Assembly: GCA_030539655.1 (NCBI GenBank)
Contig: JAUNXT010000008.1
Location: 1 to 34,057 of the forward strand
Reading direction: 5' to 3'
DNA length: 34,057 nucleotides
Source of the DNA: Methanocorpusculum sp.
Lineage (GTDB): Archaea; Halobacteriota; Methanomicrobia; Methanomicrobiales; Methanocorpusculaceae
Part shown: piece by piece, positions 22,407 through 29,695 of the stretch
Layout: every line of letters begins with the position of its first letter
Position numbering within the stretch: position 1 is the first letter of the stretch
Made by a program: the position numbers and the translations under genes
Notes under the pieces: generated by a model
The model's input: the letters and a program-made list of their open reading frames with translations, nothing else
The model's database searches: none
Told to the model about the DNA's origin: nothing

Positions 22407-23513
22407 TCATGCGAACACAGCGGAAGGTGTTTTACTAAGAGAGGTGTCAATTATGTCGTTCCAGTGCCTCTGGAAGACGGCATCCGCAGTACCCGTACCC
22501 AGATGGTAGACCACAGACCACTGGGTGGTTCCCAATGTCTCCATTTCAGGTATCTGTGCCGAGGCCTCCAGGATATCGAACGCTTTTGCGGTATCAGTCT
22601 CATACAGTACCGCGTCAAGCATTGTCTCCACCGTCTCATACCGGTCCTGCCCGTGTCCTGCGGGGTAATCCTCCGGCACCGGGCAGAGATAGAAGTTGGT
22701 CAGAATTTTTTCATCATATGTTACCGTCATCTCATCATGGATGTAGTTGACGACAGCGGTCTTTCCGCTTTTATCGGCGATATAATACTGAAAACCCGAT
22801 GTGAAGTTTGCATCATACTGTGACATAAGAGCAACTGCTTCATCCGCATCCGCTGCTTTGTCCAGAACAAGTCTGATGAAAAACGGTGCTGTTGCCGTGG
22901 GTTTTCCGGTGTTCTGGTGCACCGCAGGCCCGTCTGCTGCAAGAACCGCAATGAAAACCCCTGCTTCATTTAATCCGTCCATACAAAGATACGGCGATAC
23001 AAGGGCTTCTCCTGCGTTTGCAGGGTCACCTGCAGGGTCAGAGGCATACATGTTTATGTCGGCAAAGGCTATCGACTCATAACCGTTATCGGGGACGGTG
23101 TGCACAAGTATGCAGCTGGTATCGCTGAAATCAAAGTTTCTGCCGACAAGGAACTGACCGGCAGAAGCCGGGTTTTCATACGACAGAAAGACGGTACACC
23201 CCGGAACCGGTCTTTTTATCCGGACGTTTTCTCCCGGAGCACACAGTTCGGCAATCCGGGCGGAGAGCATCCCTGCATCGGTAATCTGTTCCGCGAGCAG
23301 GTCATCGAGTTTGTCGTCGTGTGTGTATTCTGCAAGGTAGAGATTGTATTCAGGATAGTCCGTCAGCTGAGTAATCGCAGGCGTCCACTTTTCCGGGTCT
23401 TCGGGGGAGAGGATGCACCCCGCAGAGCAGGTGACAGCGACCGCTGCCAGTACGGCCGCAAATATAAGGAAGTATTTTGTGAAGGCGGTTTTTTTGCTGC
23501 TGGTCATACGCAT
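22407..23513 (-). CDS. Exported Ntn-hydrolase of the choloylglycine hydrolase/penicillin V acylase family
   Basis: A 368-residue linear amide C-N hydrolase. An N-terminal signal (YFLIFAAVLAAVAVTCSAGC) ends in a possible lipobox cysteine (Cys33). The mature part has an internal nucleophile in GCTVFLSYENP (Cys106), the substrate motif VGRNFDF (Arg125, Asp128), and MDGLNEAGVFIAVL. A C-terminal GQDRYETV supplies the family arginine. In bile salt hydrolases the nucleophile directly follows the initiator Met. Here about 105 residues precede it, so autoproteolytic removal of a prosegment (as in acid ceramidase and NAAA) is expected. The substrate could be a bile salt, N-acyl amino acid or acyl-homoserine lactone. 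The ATG at 23513 or 23507 is preferred to the TTG before it. Confidence 0.8.
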   Translation of the reverse strand: MRMTSSKKTAFTKYFLIFAAVLAAVAVTCSAGCILSPEDPEKWTPAITQLTDYPEYNLYLAEYTHDDKLDDLLAEQITDAGMLSARIAELCAPGENVRIKRPVPGCTVFLSYENPASAGQFLVGRNFDFSDTSCILVHTVPDNGYESIAFADINMYASDPAGDPANAGEALVSPYLCMDGLNEAGVFIAVLAADGPAVHQNTGKPTATAPFFIRLVLDKAADADEAVALMSQYDANFTSGFQYYIADKSGKTAVVNYIHDEMTVTYDEKILTNFYLCPVPEDYPAGHGQDRYETVETMLDAVLYETDTAKAFDILEASAQIPEMETLGTTQWSVVYHLGTGTADAVFQRHWNDIIDTSLSKTPSAVFA

Positions 23514-23528
23514 CAATTATTACCTTTT

Positions 23529-23538
23529 ATATTATAAA
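23529..23538 (-). promoter_or_regulatory. TATA box of the Ntn-hydrolase gene
   Basis: TTTATAATAT on the minus strand lies about 20-25 bases before the candidate start codons, implying a leaderless or very short-leader mRNA. On the plus strand ATAAATAATATAC (23610-23622) is the likely TATA region for ubiX. The 124 bases between the two genes hold no other gene. Confidence 0.45.
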
Positions 23539-23637
23539 TAACAGACAGTCTGAAAGAAAAGAGAGGTGTTTGCCGCACCTGCCACCCAAAACAACATTAA
23601 TCCCTCACGATAAATAATATACAGAAGAGAACACGAG

Positions 23638-24183
23638 ATGAAACGGATTGTTGTTGCGGTAACGGGCGCCTCAGGTATAATTTATGCGAAGCGCCTCATG
23701 GATGCCCTCTGCGGCAGGGCAGAGGTATATGTAATCATATCTGATGCGGCGCGGAAAGTTTCCGCGGTTGAAGGCCTGTCCCTTGACGGATACCCCTTCC
23801 ATTATGAAGAGAATGCGGAAATCGGCGCAAAAATTGCGAGCGGCTCATTCCTCTATGATGCGATGGTGATAGTCCCCTGCAGCATGAAAACCCTCTCTGC
23901 GGTTGCAAACGGCTATGCGGAGTCGCTTATCGTCCGCGCAGCAGATGTTGCCCTGAAAGAACGGCGGACCCTTATTATTGTCCCGCGCGAAACCCCGTAC
24001 AACAGAATCCATCTGACCAATATGCTAAAGGCAAACGATGCGGGAGCTCTTATAATGCCCGCATCCCCTTCCTTTTACACGCATCCGGAAACAATCGGGG
24101 AGCTCGCAGACGTTCTGGTCGCCCGCATCCTGGACCACTGCGGCATTGAGCACAATCTTAGGAAACGCTGGGGTGATTCCTGA
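23638..24183 (+). CDS. ubiX: Flavin prenyltransferase UbiX
   Basis: A 181-residue enzyme that attaches a dimethylallyl group to FMN to make prenyl-FMN, the cofactor of UbiD-type decarboxylases. It starts MKRIVVAVTGASGIIYAKRL with the flavin phosphate-binding TGASG. It also has VPCSMKTLSAVANGYAESLI and RRTLIIVPRETPYNRIHLTN, the characteristic prenyl-phosphate site. TGATG overlap with ubiD by one base shows coupling with its client enzyme. Confidence 0.95.
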   Translation: MKRIVVAVTGASGIIYAKRLMDALCGRAEVYVIISDAARKVSAVEGLSLDGYPFHYEENAEIGAKIASGSFLYDAMVIVPCSMKTLSAVANGYAESLIVRAADVALKERRTLIIVPRETPYNRIHLTNMLKANDAGALIMPASPSFYTHPETIGELADVLVARILDHCGIEHNLRKRWGDS

Positions 24184-25430
24184 TGGAAAGCTTCAGGGAC
24201 TTTGTCCGGAAGATGAAAGAGGAGGGACTTGCACAGGTCATCACAGAGCCTGTGTCAACCGACATGGAAGCAGCACAGCTTGCCGCAGCAACAGACAAGA
24301 TGCTCATCTTCGAAAACCTCGAAGGACACACGGCTGTGATGAACACCGTAACCACCCATAAGGCACTCTCTGTTGCTCTTGGTCTTCCGGAAAAGACCAT
24401 GATTGAGCAGCTCTCCAAATGTGCGTTTTCCGGCACGGTCACCGACGGGGGAAAACTCTCCTTCGTTCCGGCAGACCTTTCAAAGATTCCGATACTGAAG
24501 CACTTCCCGAAGGATGCAGGGCGCTACATCACCTCAGGAATTGTGTTTTCCGCATATGGCGGAGTTGAAAACGCCTCGGTTCACCGGATGCTTGTACTCG
24601 ACAAAAATCATCTGGCAGCACGCCTTGTTGAAACGCGGCACACCGATGTTCTCTGCAAAAAGGCCTGTGCTGCGGGTGAAAAGCTTCCGATTGCAGTCGT
24701 CATCGGCGTAAACCCTGTAATTCTTTTCGCAGCCTGCACCCGTGTTCCCGAAGGATGCGAGATGAAATATGCGGCAGAAATTGCAGGAGAGCCGCTGCCC
24801 CTTTTCACCTGCCCGAACGGAGTCCGCGTTCCCGATGCGGAGATTGTACTCTACGGGTGGATTACGTCGGAAAAAACCGCGGAAGGTCCCTTCGTCGATA
24901 TCAGCGGAACGTACGACTCGGTTCGTCAGCAGCCCGTAATCGAACTCGAAGGAATGGCGGTAAAAGATGACTTCATCTATCATGCCCTGCTCCCCTCGGG
25001 CGCGGAGCATAAGATGTTTATGGGCGCCCCCTATGAGCCGAAGATTTTTGCCGAAGTATCCCGCGCGGCAGATATTACTGGGATAACACTTACCAGAGGA
25101 GGTGCCGGGTATTTCCATGCGGTTATTCAGATACGAAAGCACGGGGAAGAGGACGGGCGGCGTGCGATTGACGCCGCATTTGCCGCACACAAATCCTTAA
25201 AACATGTGGCAGTCGTTGATACCGATATCGACATATATGACCCGTCAGACGTGGAATACGCCATCGCAACGCGGGTCCGCGCGGACCGGGATGTCATTGT
25301 TTATACTGGTGTCCGCGGATCTACCATTGACCCGTGCAGAATCGGCGACGGACTCAACGTAAAGGCGGGCGTTGACGCAACAATTCCTTTCGGGCGCGAG
25401 GCTGAGTTCATCCGTGCAGACTGGAAGTAA
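24183..25430 (+). CDS. UbiD-family prenyl-FMN decarboxylase, probable anhydromevalonate phosphate decarboxylase
   Basis: A 415-residue UbiD-family protein. It starts MESFRDFVRKMKEEGLAQVI and contains YITSGIVFSAYGGVENASVH, VIGVNPVILFAACTRVPEG, ETAEGPFVD-like KTAEGPFVDISGTYDSVRQQ and AHKSLKHVAVVDTDIDIYDP. In methanogens the old label was 3-polyprenyl-4-hydroxybenzoate decarboxylase, yet these organisms make no ubiquinone. Published work on the archaeal mevalonate pathway showed that such a protein decarboxylates trans-anhydromevalonate 5-phosphate to isopentenyl phosphate. The neighbours here, UbiX for the cofactor and aconitase X for the preceding step, support that assignment strongly. Paralogous UbiD functions cannot be excluded by sequence alone. 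Confidence 0.85.
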   Translation: MESFRDFVRKMKEEGLAQVITEPVSTDMEAAQLAAATDKMLIFENLEGHTAVMNTVTTHKALSVALGLPEKTMIEQLSKCAFSGTVTDGGKLSFVPADLSKIPILKHFPKDAGRYITSGIVFSAYGGVENASVHRMLVLDKNHLAARLVETRHTDVLCKKACAAGEKLPIAVVIGVNPVILFAACTRVPEGCEMKYAAEIAGEPLPLFTCPNGVRVPDAEIVLYGWITSEKTAEGPFVDISGTYDSVRQQPVIELEGMAVKDDFIYHALLPSGAEHKMFMGAPYEPKIFAEVSRAADITGITLTRGGAGYFHAVIQIRKHGEEDGRRAIDAAFAAHKSLKHVAVVDTDIDIYDPSDVEYAIATRVRADRDVIVYTGVRGSTIDPCRIGDGLNVKAGVDATIPFGREAEFIRADWK

Positions 25431-25482
25431 TATATACAATTCGTGACAATAATATAGAAATTATACAGAACTGGAGCGAGAG

Positions 25483-26664
25483 ATGCAGTTAGACAGTTAT
25501 GATCAGGCCCTTCTCAACGGAGAATCGGGCGAGACAAAACAGAAGATGATGGAGATCCTTGTATCGCTCGGCAAAATTTACAATGCCGAGCGTCTTATTG
25601 AGGTGAAAAGTGTTCAGGTATCGGGAGCATCCTACAAAACCATCGGAGACACCGGTCTTGAGTGGCTGTCTTCCCTTTCAGGAAAGACCGTGGTTCCCTC
25701 ATACTTAAATCCGATTGGAATGCCGCGTGACGGCTGGGAAGAACTCGGGATTCCAAAGGATTTTGCGCAGAAACAGCTTGAGGTAAATGCCGCGTATGCA
25801 AAACTCGGCATCCGCTTATCCTGTACCTGCACTCCATACTACTATACCTTAATCGAGCGCGGCGACCATCTCGCATGGTCAGAGTCCTCCGCGGTCATAT
25901 ATGCAAATTCAGTCCTCGGGGCACGGACAAACCGTGAAGGGGGACCTTCAGCACTTGCGGCGGCTCTTACCGGAAAGACACCGGAGTATGGAATGCATAT
26001 CGTAAAGAACCGTCTGCCGCAGGTTGATTTTGTCCTCTCCGACCCTGAAGCTGCAAAATCCTGGACTCCTGCAGAGTACGGAGCACTTGGAATAATTGCG
26101 GGAGCTGTTGCAGGCGATAAGATTCCGCTCTTTAAGGGAATCCGCCCGAAGAGTTCCATGCTCAAAAGCATGGGGGCAGCGATGGCTGCTTCCGGTGCAG
26201 TACCCTTATTCCATGTAGAAGACATCACTCCTGAAGCCCGTTTCCCGTTCTTTAAGAAGCATTTCGAGGAGGATGAACGTGAGGAGATTGTCATTGAGAA
26301 CTCGGAGATTGCAGAGCTTTTCAGCGACCTTGAACCGGACTCGGTTGCAGTCGGCTGCCCGCATGTCTCAACCGAGGAGCTTTCGGAACTTGCAGCGCTT
26401 CTCGAAGGAAAGAAGGTGAAGCTTCCGTTCTATGTGTTCGCAGCGGCCGATTCAGTGAAAGGAAACGAGGAGCTGTACAAAATCATCACTGCGTCTGGAG
26501 CAAAGATCGTTCCCGACACCTGCATGATTGTCTCCCCGCTTTTAGAGGGGCAGACGGTTATGACAAACTCAGGCAAGGCCTTCACTTACCTTCCTGGTAT
26601 GTGCAAGGCAATCCCGCGGCTTGGAACGCTTGCGGACTGTGTTAAGGTCGGATGTGGTCTCTGA
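25483..26664 (+). CDS. Aconitase X large subunit, probable phosphomevalonate dehydratase large subunit
   Basis: A 393-residue AcnX-type protein. It contains ISCTC-like RLSCTCTPYYYT (111-122), ARTNREGGPSALAAALTGKT (147-166), VGCPHVS and PDTCMIVSP. The three cysteine sites fit the Fe-S cluster ligands of the aconitase X superfamily. In archaea the AcnX large and small subunits form phosphomevalonate dehydratase, which makes trans-anhydromevalonate 5-phosphate from phosphomevalonate. The UbiX and UbiD genes just upstream supply the next reaction. GGAG six bases before the ATG is a good Shine-Dalgarno sequence, and an AT-rich element near 25429-25455 may add a promoter. The small subunit gene is not next to it nor in the window. 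Confidence 0.88.
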   Translation: MQLDSYDQALLNGESGETKQKMMEILVSLGKIYNAERLIEVKSVQVSGASYKTIGDTGLEWLSSLSGKTVVPSYLNPIGMPRDGWEELGIPKDFAQKQLEVNAAYAKLGIRLSCTCTPYYYTLIERGDHLAWSESSAVIYANSVLGARTNREGGPSALAAALTGKTPEYGMHIVKNRLPQVDFVLSDPEAAKSWTPAEYGALGIIAGAVAGDKIPLFKGIRPKSSMLKSMGAAMAASGAVPLFHVEDITPEARFPFFKKHFEEDEREEIVIENSEIAELFSDLEPDSVAVGCPHVSTEELSELAALLEGKKVKLPFYVFAAADSVKGNEELYKIITASGAKIVPDTCMIVSPLLEGQTVMTNSGKAFTYLPGMCKAIPRLGTLADCVKVGCGL

Positions 26665-27413
26665 TGGGATTGTTTAAGAAGATTTCCCCGTTCGAGAAGA
26701 AGGATCTCTTCATCGCCTGGATTGCGCTTACTATCGCATTCACGATTGCGCTCTTTGCGAAAGGAGGTCTTGTCAATCTTATCAGTCAGGCGGTGGGCGG
26801 AAACTTTTCCGGATTTAACGGAACGATGCTTTTAATCGCGTTTGTTGCATCGCTGATTATTGTCGGTCTTTCATTTGTTCTGCACGAGATGGCACACAAA
26901 TACTCTGCAATTCATTTCGGATACTGGGCGGAGTTCAGAAAGAGCAATCCGATGCTTGTTATGTCCCTGTGTCTTGCAGTTCTGTTAGGCGTGGTCTTTG
27001 CAGCCCCGGGGGCTACGGTTATCAATACTGCAGGCCGTCAGATGACACAAAAGGAGAACGGTATTATTTCCATCCTTGGTCCGATTACGAACCTGATTCT
27101 TCTGGTTATCTTTGCAGCCCTGATGATTTTCGGCATTTTCCTGGGAGGAGGGCAGATAATTGCGGGAGGCATTGCCTTTAGTTTCACCGGAGCCGGTTTC
27201 CTGTTCTACCTCGGATACTCCGGATGGCTTGTAAACGCGATGCTTGCGTTCTTTAACATGCTTCCGGTAGGCCCTCTTGATGGTAAGAAAGTTCTCAGAT
27301 GGAATCCGGTTGCGTTTATTTTAGTGATTGCAGCATCAGCATTTCTGTTGTACATGCCGTTTGATACAAATCTGATGATGAACTTTGTCGGGTTCTTCTT
27401 CCCTGCGGTGTAA
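26664..27413 (+). CDS. Site-2 protease family membrane metalloprotease (M50)
   Basis: A 249-residue integral membrane zinc protease. The first zinc-binding motif HEMAH (74-78) sits in a transmembrane helix. The third-ligand motif NMLPVGPLDGKK (198-209, Asp206) follows in a later one. Five or six hydrophobic helices are visible, and the protein has no PDZ or CBS domain. Members cleave substrates within the membrane in regulated proteolysis. The ATG overlaps the AcnX stop as TGATG, so translation is coupled to the isoprenoid genes. Whether this reflects a functional link is unknown. The upstream in-frame alternative start at 26652 lies inside the AcnX gene and is less likely. Confidence 0.88.
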   Translation: MGLFKKISPFEKKDLFIAWIALTIAFTIALFAKGGLVNLISQAVGGNFSGFNGTMLLIAFVASLIIVGLSFVLHEMAHKYSAIHFGYWAEFRKSNPMLVMSLCLAVLLGVVFAAPGATVINTAGRQMTQKENGIISILGPITNLILLVIFAALMIFGIFLGGGQIIAGGIAFSFTGAGFLFYLGYSGWLVNAMLAFFNMLPVGPLDGKKVLRWNPVAFILVIAASAFLLYMPFDTNLMMNFVGFFFPAV

Positions 27414-27711
27414 AGCCGCAGGATTTTTTTTAAAATAATTTTTAGAGCGGGTGTTCCCCGGTGTATCGGAAAGAATCTCACCCCTGGGAACCTGTTATTC
27501 ATCACACAGTAAACATCGCCAGATCTTCTTCTCTTGATTTGAAATAACCGCAAAAGAAGGAAAAATCAAACCTAAAAAAGATATTAGCTGTGTCTTCCAG
27601 GGAAGACTGCAGCTACGCTGATACCTGCCAAGAAAATATATGATATTCGGCTGGACAAACCTATAATGCTGCCCTTTTTTTCAGAATAATGTCTCCATTC
27701 AGGATTCTGCC
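27414..27711. other. Convergent intergenic region with two terminators
   Basis: About 300 bases without a credible gene. T8 (27424-27431) ends the site-2 protease transcript. A strong hairpin at 27586-27614 with a U6 tract on the minus strand would end the transcript of the lysine-rich protein. A T8 run on the plus strand near 27672 could alternatively terminate an unannotated plus-strand RNA of about 100 bases containing the same hairpin. Confidence 0.5.
27574..27614 (-). terminator. Hairpin-plus-U-tract terminator of the lysine-rich protein gene
   Basis: AGCTG (27586-27590) pairs with CAGCT (27610-27614). Inside, TCTTCC (27593-27598) pairs with GGAAGA (27601-27606), with a small internal loop between. 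On the minus strand the hairpin is followed within a few bases by six U residues (27574-27579). Confidence 0.5.
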
Positions 27712-28698
27712 TCACGCATACCCTGCGGGATGCTCATCCTCGTTCTTCGTCTTTTCCTTCCCGTAGAACTTCTCATAAAACTCTTTACAGTGCTCGCGGC
27801 ACCGCCCGACAAGGTCCGGGTCAATCTGTTCTGCGGGGATATTATCCACAAGCTCGGTCATCAGAATTTCAACCAGCTGGTATGCGGAGTCAGGCGTCAT
27901 CTTCAGCTGCGTCTCCACTCCGCTGTACTGCGAAAGCCTCAGATCAATCAGCCAGAGAGGGGCAGGTCCCTCGCGTCTGAACGTGTTAATATCAATCGTA
28001 TGCCAGTCTTCATCCATGGTTCCCGATGAGAGAGAATAGGCCTTCTGCACGCGGTTCCCGTAGATTGAGGTCAGCTGCTGGATAATCCACACTGCAGTCT
28101 TTGCCGAATCATTATCCTTCACCGCGCCGAGCAGATCCTCAAAAAATGACACCGAGTTTACATGGCATCCGGTCATAAGAACCATGGCAGGCGCAGGGCC
28201 TAAGAGCATTGAAACTGCATTTACCATCCGCGGAAACGTCTTTCTATCGAGGGGGTCTGCCAGATGGCACTCAAAAACGTCGCGAATAGGGTCAATGACT
28301 CCCGGATTGACCTCAAAAATCTTTGCGAGATCATTTAAATCCGAGATAAACGCATCGGGGACTTTTTTGTACCCGGCGTCCGTTCCGGACTGTTTATCTC
28401 CCTTCACGGTCTTTCCGGAGGCGGTTTTCGGGACCTTGTCCTTTGCCCCCGTCTCTTTCGTGTCCGCCTCCTTTGTCCGGTTTGTCTTTGCTGATTTTGC
28501 CTTTCCTTCGGTTTTTTCCGGACTTACACCCGGTTCCGTATCTTTTTTTGTTTTTCCGGCTCCTTTCTCTGACGCTCTTTTTGAAACGGCTTTTCCGGTT
28601 TTCTTCTCCGTATCACCGGCTGCTTTTTTTACCGTCCGCTTCTTTACCTCCTCTTTTGCAGAAGGGCCTGCGGTTTCCTCTCCTGATTTTTTATTCAT
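27712..28698 (-). CDS. Protein of unknown function with lysine-rich disordered N-terminal tail
   Basis: I do not recognise this protein. Starting at ATG 28698 it has 328 residues. About 1-112 is a disordered tail of Lys, Thr, Ala, Glu and Gly with KKRTVKKAAGDTEKKTGK-type segments, reminiscent of histone H1 or AlgP tails. About 113-312 is a compact, mostly helical domain with GPAPAMVLMTGCHVNSVSFF, KTAVWIIQQLTSIYGNRV, WHTIDINTFRREGPAPLWLI and MTPDSAYQLVEILMTELV. A short charged end follows. There is no signal peptide or membrane segment. An upstream extension to 28803 is open but lacks the tail's composition. It is divergent from the acetolactate decarboxylase operon. Nucleic-acid binding by the tail is a guess from charge only. 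Confidence 0.75.
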   Translation of the reverse strand: MNKKSGEETAGPSAKEEVKKRTVKKAAGDTEKKTGKAVSKRASEKGAGKTKKDTEPGVSPEKTEGKAKSAKTNRTKEADTKETGAKDKVPKTASGKTVKGDKQSGTDAGYKKVPDAFISDLNDLAKIFEVNPGVIDPIRDVFECHLADPLDRKTFPRMVNAVSMLLGPAPAMVLMTGCHVNSVSFFEDLLGAVKDNDSAKTAVWIIQQLTSIYGNRVQKAYSLSSGTMDEDWHTIDINTFRREGPAPLWLIDLRLSQYSGVETQLKMTPDSAYQLVEILMTELVDNIPAEQIDPDLVGRCREHCKEFYEKFYGKEKTKNEDEHPAGYA

Positions 28699-28851
28699 GA
28701 TAAATAATGTGCTGTTATCTCTCAAAATAGCATCGGTCCGAGACTCCTTCCCCCGCCGGAAAAAGACCGTCAGGGCAGGCTTCAGAGACCCCGTTTCCTG
28801 CAAACAGCAGTATTAAATAATAGCGTATCAAATGATATTGCATTGACCCGG
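28699..28851. promoter_or_regulatory. Divergent promoter region before acetolactate decarboxylase
   Basis: Non-coding in my reading. GTATTAAATAATA (28810-28822) is a TATA candidate for the plus-strand operon, with a transcription start near 28842. AT-rich sequence near 28700-28712 could serve the minus-strand gene. Confidence 0.35.
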
Positions 28852-29694
28852 ATGGTGCATGCCGTGAAAAAACCTGTCACACACCCCTTATCCTCAGCCG
28901 AATCCTGCACTCTTTACCAGGTATCACTGCTTTCAGGCCTGGTGCTCGGAGACTTTTGCGGACATCTCCCCCTGTCCGTACTGAAAACGCACGGGGATAC
29001 GGGGCTTGGCACCTTCGACGGGGCAGACGGAGAGTTAATCATGCTCGACGGCGCCGTCTTTCGTGCGGCAGCAGACGGAACGATTGAGCAGCCCCGGGAT
29101 ACGGAAACAACACCGTTTGCCGCAGCCGTGTTTTTTAAACCGGATTTTACCGCAGACGGGATAGGGGCCGCTTCCCTTCAGGAGCTGGAGGAGAGACTCT
29201 TTCTCCTCACCGCGGAGGATAAAAACAGCATCCTGATGCTGCGCCTCGAAGGGTTCTTCCCCTCCATAACCCTCCGCAGTATCGTAAAGCAGAAGAAAAG
29301 CGGAGTCCCTCTTGCAGAAGTCCTGAAAACCGGCCAGCGTGTCTACACCTTTACCGGCTGCACGGGAACCCTTGTCGGCCTCTGCTGTCCGGAGTATATG
29401 GGGGGCATCAACGCACCCGGCTGGCATTTTCATTTCATAAGCGCTGATAAAACAAAAGGAGGACACCTCCTTGACTGCACGCTGGAAAACGGGTCTGCCG
29501 TCTTCTGCAGAATTGAGTCGTTTTCACTGCAGCTTCCGCAAAGCAGGTCATCTGACAGCAGTATATTCAGGTACCTGGATTTTTCAAAGGATACCGCAGA
29601 CGACCTCCGTGCAGTTGAAGGAAAGAAGGAGCAGAAACATCCCGCAGAGCAGCTGACCGGAGAGCAGCAGACAGGAGAGAACACAGGAGCGTAA
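28852..29694 (+). CDS. Alpha-acetolactate decarboxylase
   Basis: A 280-residue zinc enzyme that converts (S)-2-acetolactate to acetoin and CO2. The family core is visible as YQVSLLSGLVLGDFCGHLPL (22-41), GDTGLGTFDGADGELIMLDG (48-67) and RLEGFFPSITLRSIVKQ. The zinc triad is His192, His194 and His205 in WHFHFISADKTKGGHLLDC. Glu61 matches the conserved catalytic glutamate. The Glu/Gln-rich C-terminal tail (about 250-280) is not part of the fold. There is no signal peptide, so it is probably cytoplasmic. The ATG at 28852 is preferred over a TTG three codons earlier. The next gene starts after one base, so it heads a three-gene operon. Confidence 0.9.
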   Translation: MVHAVKKPVTHPLSSAESCTLYQVSLLSGLVLGDFCGHLPLSVLKTHGDTGLGTFDGADGELIMLDGAVFRAAADGTIEQPRDTETTPFAAAVFFKPDFTADGIGAASLQELEERLFLLTAEDKNSILMLRLEGFFPSITLRSIVKQKKSGVPLAEVLKTGQRVYTFTGCTGTLVGLCCPEYMGGINAPGWHFHFISADKTKGGHLLDCTLENGSAVFCRIESFSLQLPQSRSSDSSIFRYLDFSKDTADDLRAVEGKKEQKHPAEQLTGEQQTGENTGA

Positions 29695-29695
29695 A

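Noticed and set aside
24534-25190. 218-codon minus-strand frame inside ubiD
   Set aside because: Antisense shadow of a strongly conserved gene.
27580-27682. Possible plus-strand small RNA ending in T8
   Set aside because: A hairpin and a T-run are present but no good promoter element is placed correctly. The hairpin fits better as the minus-strand terminator.
28184-28816. 210-codon plus-strand frame opposite the lysine-rich protein
   Set aside because: It is the antisense of a biased K/T/A-rich tail, giving an implausible Phe/Ser/Val-rich product.
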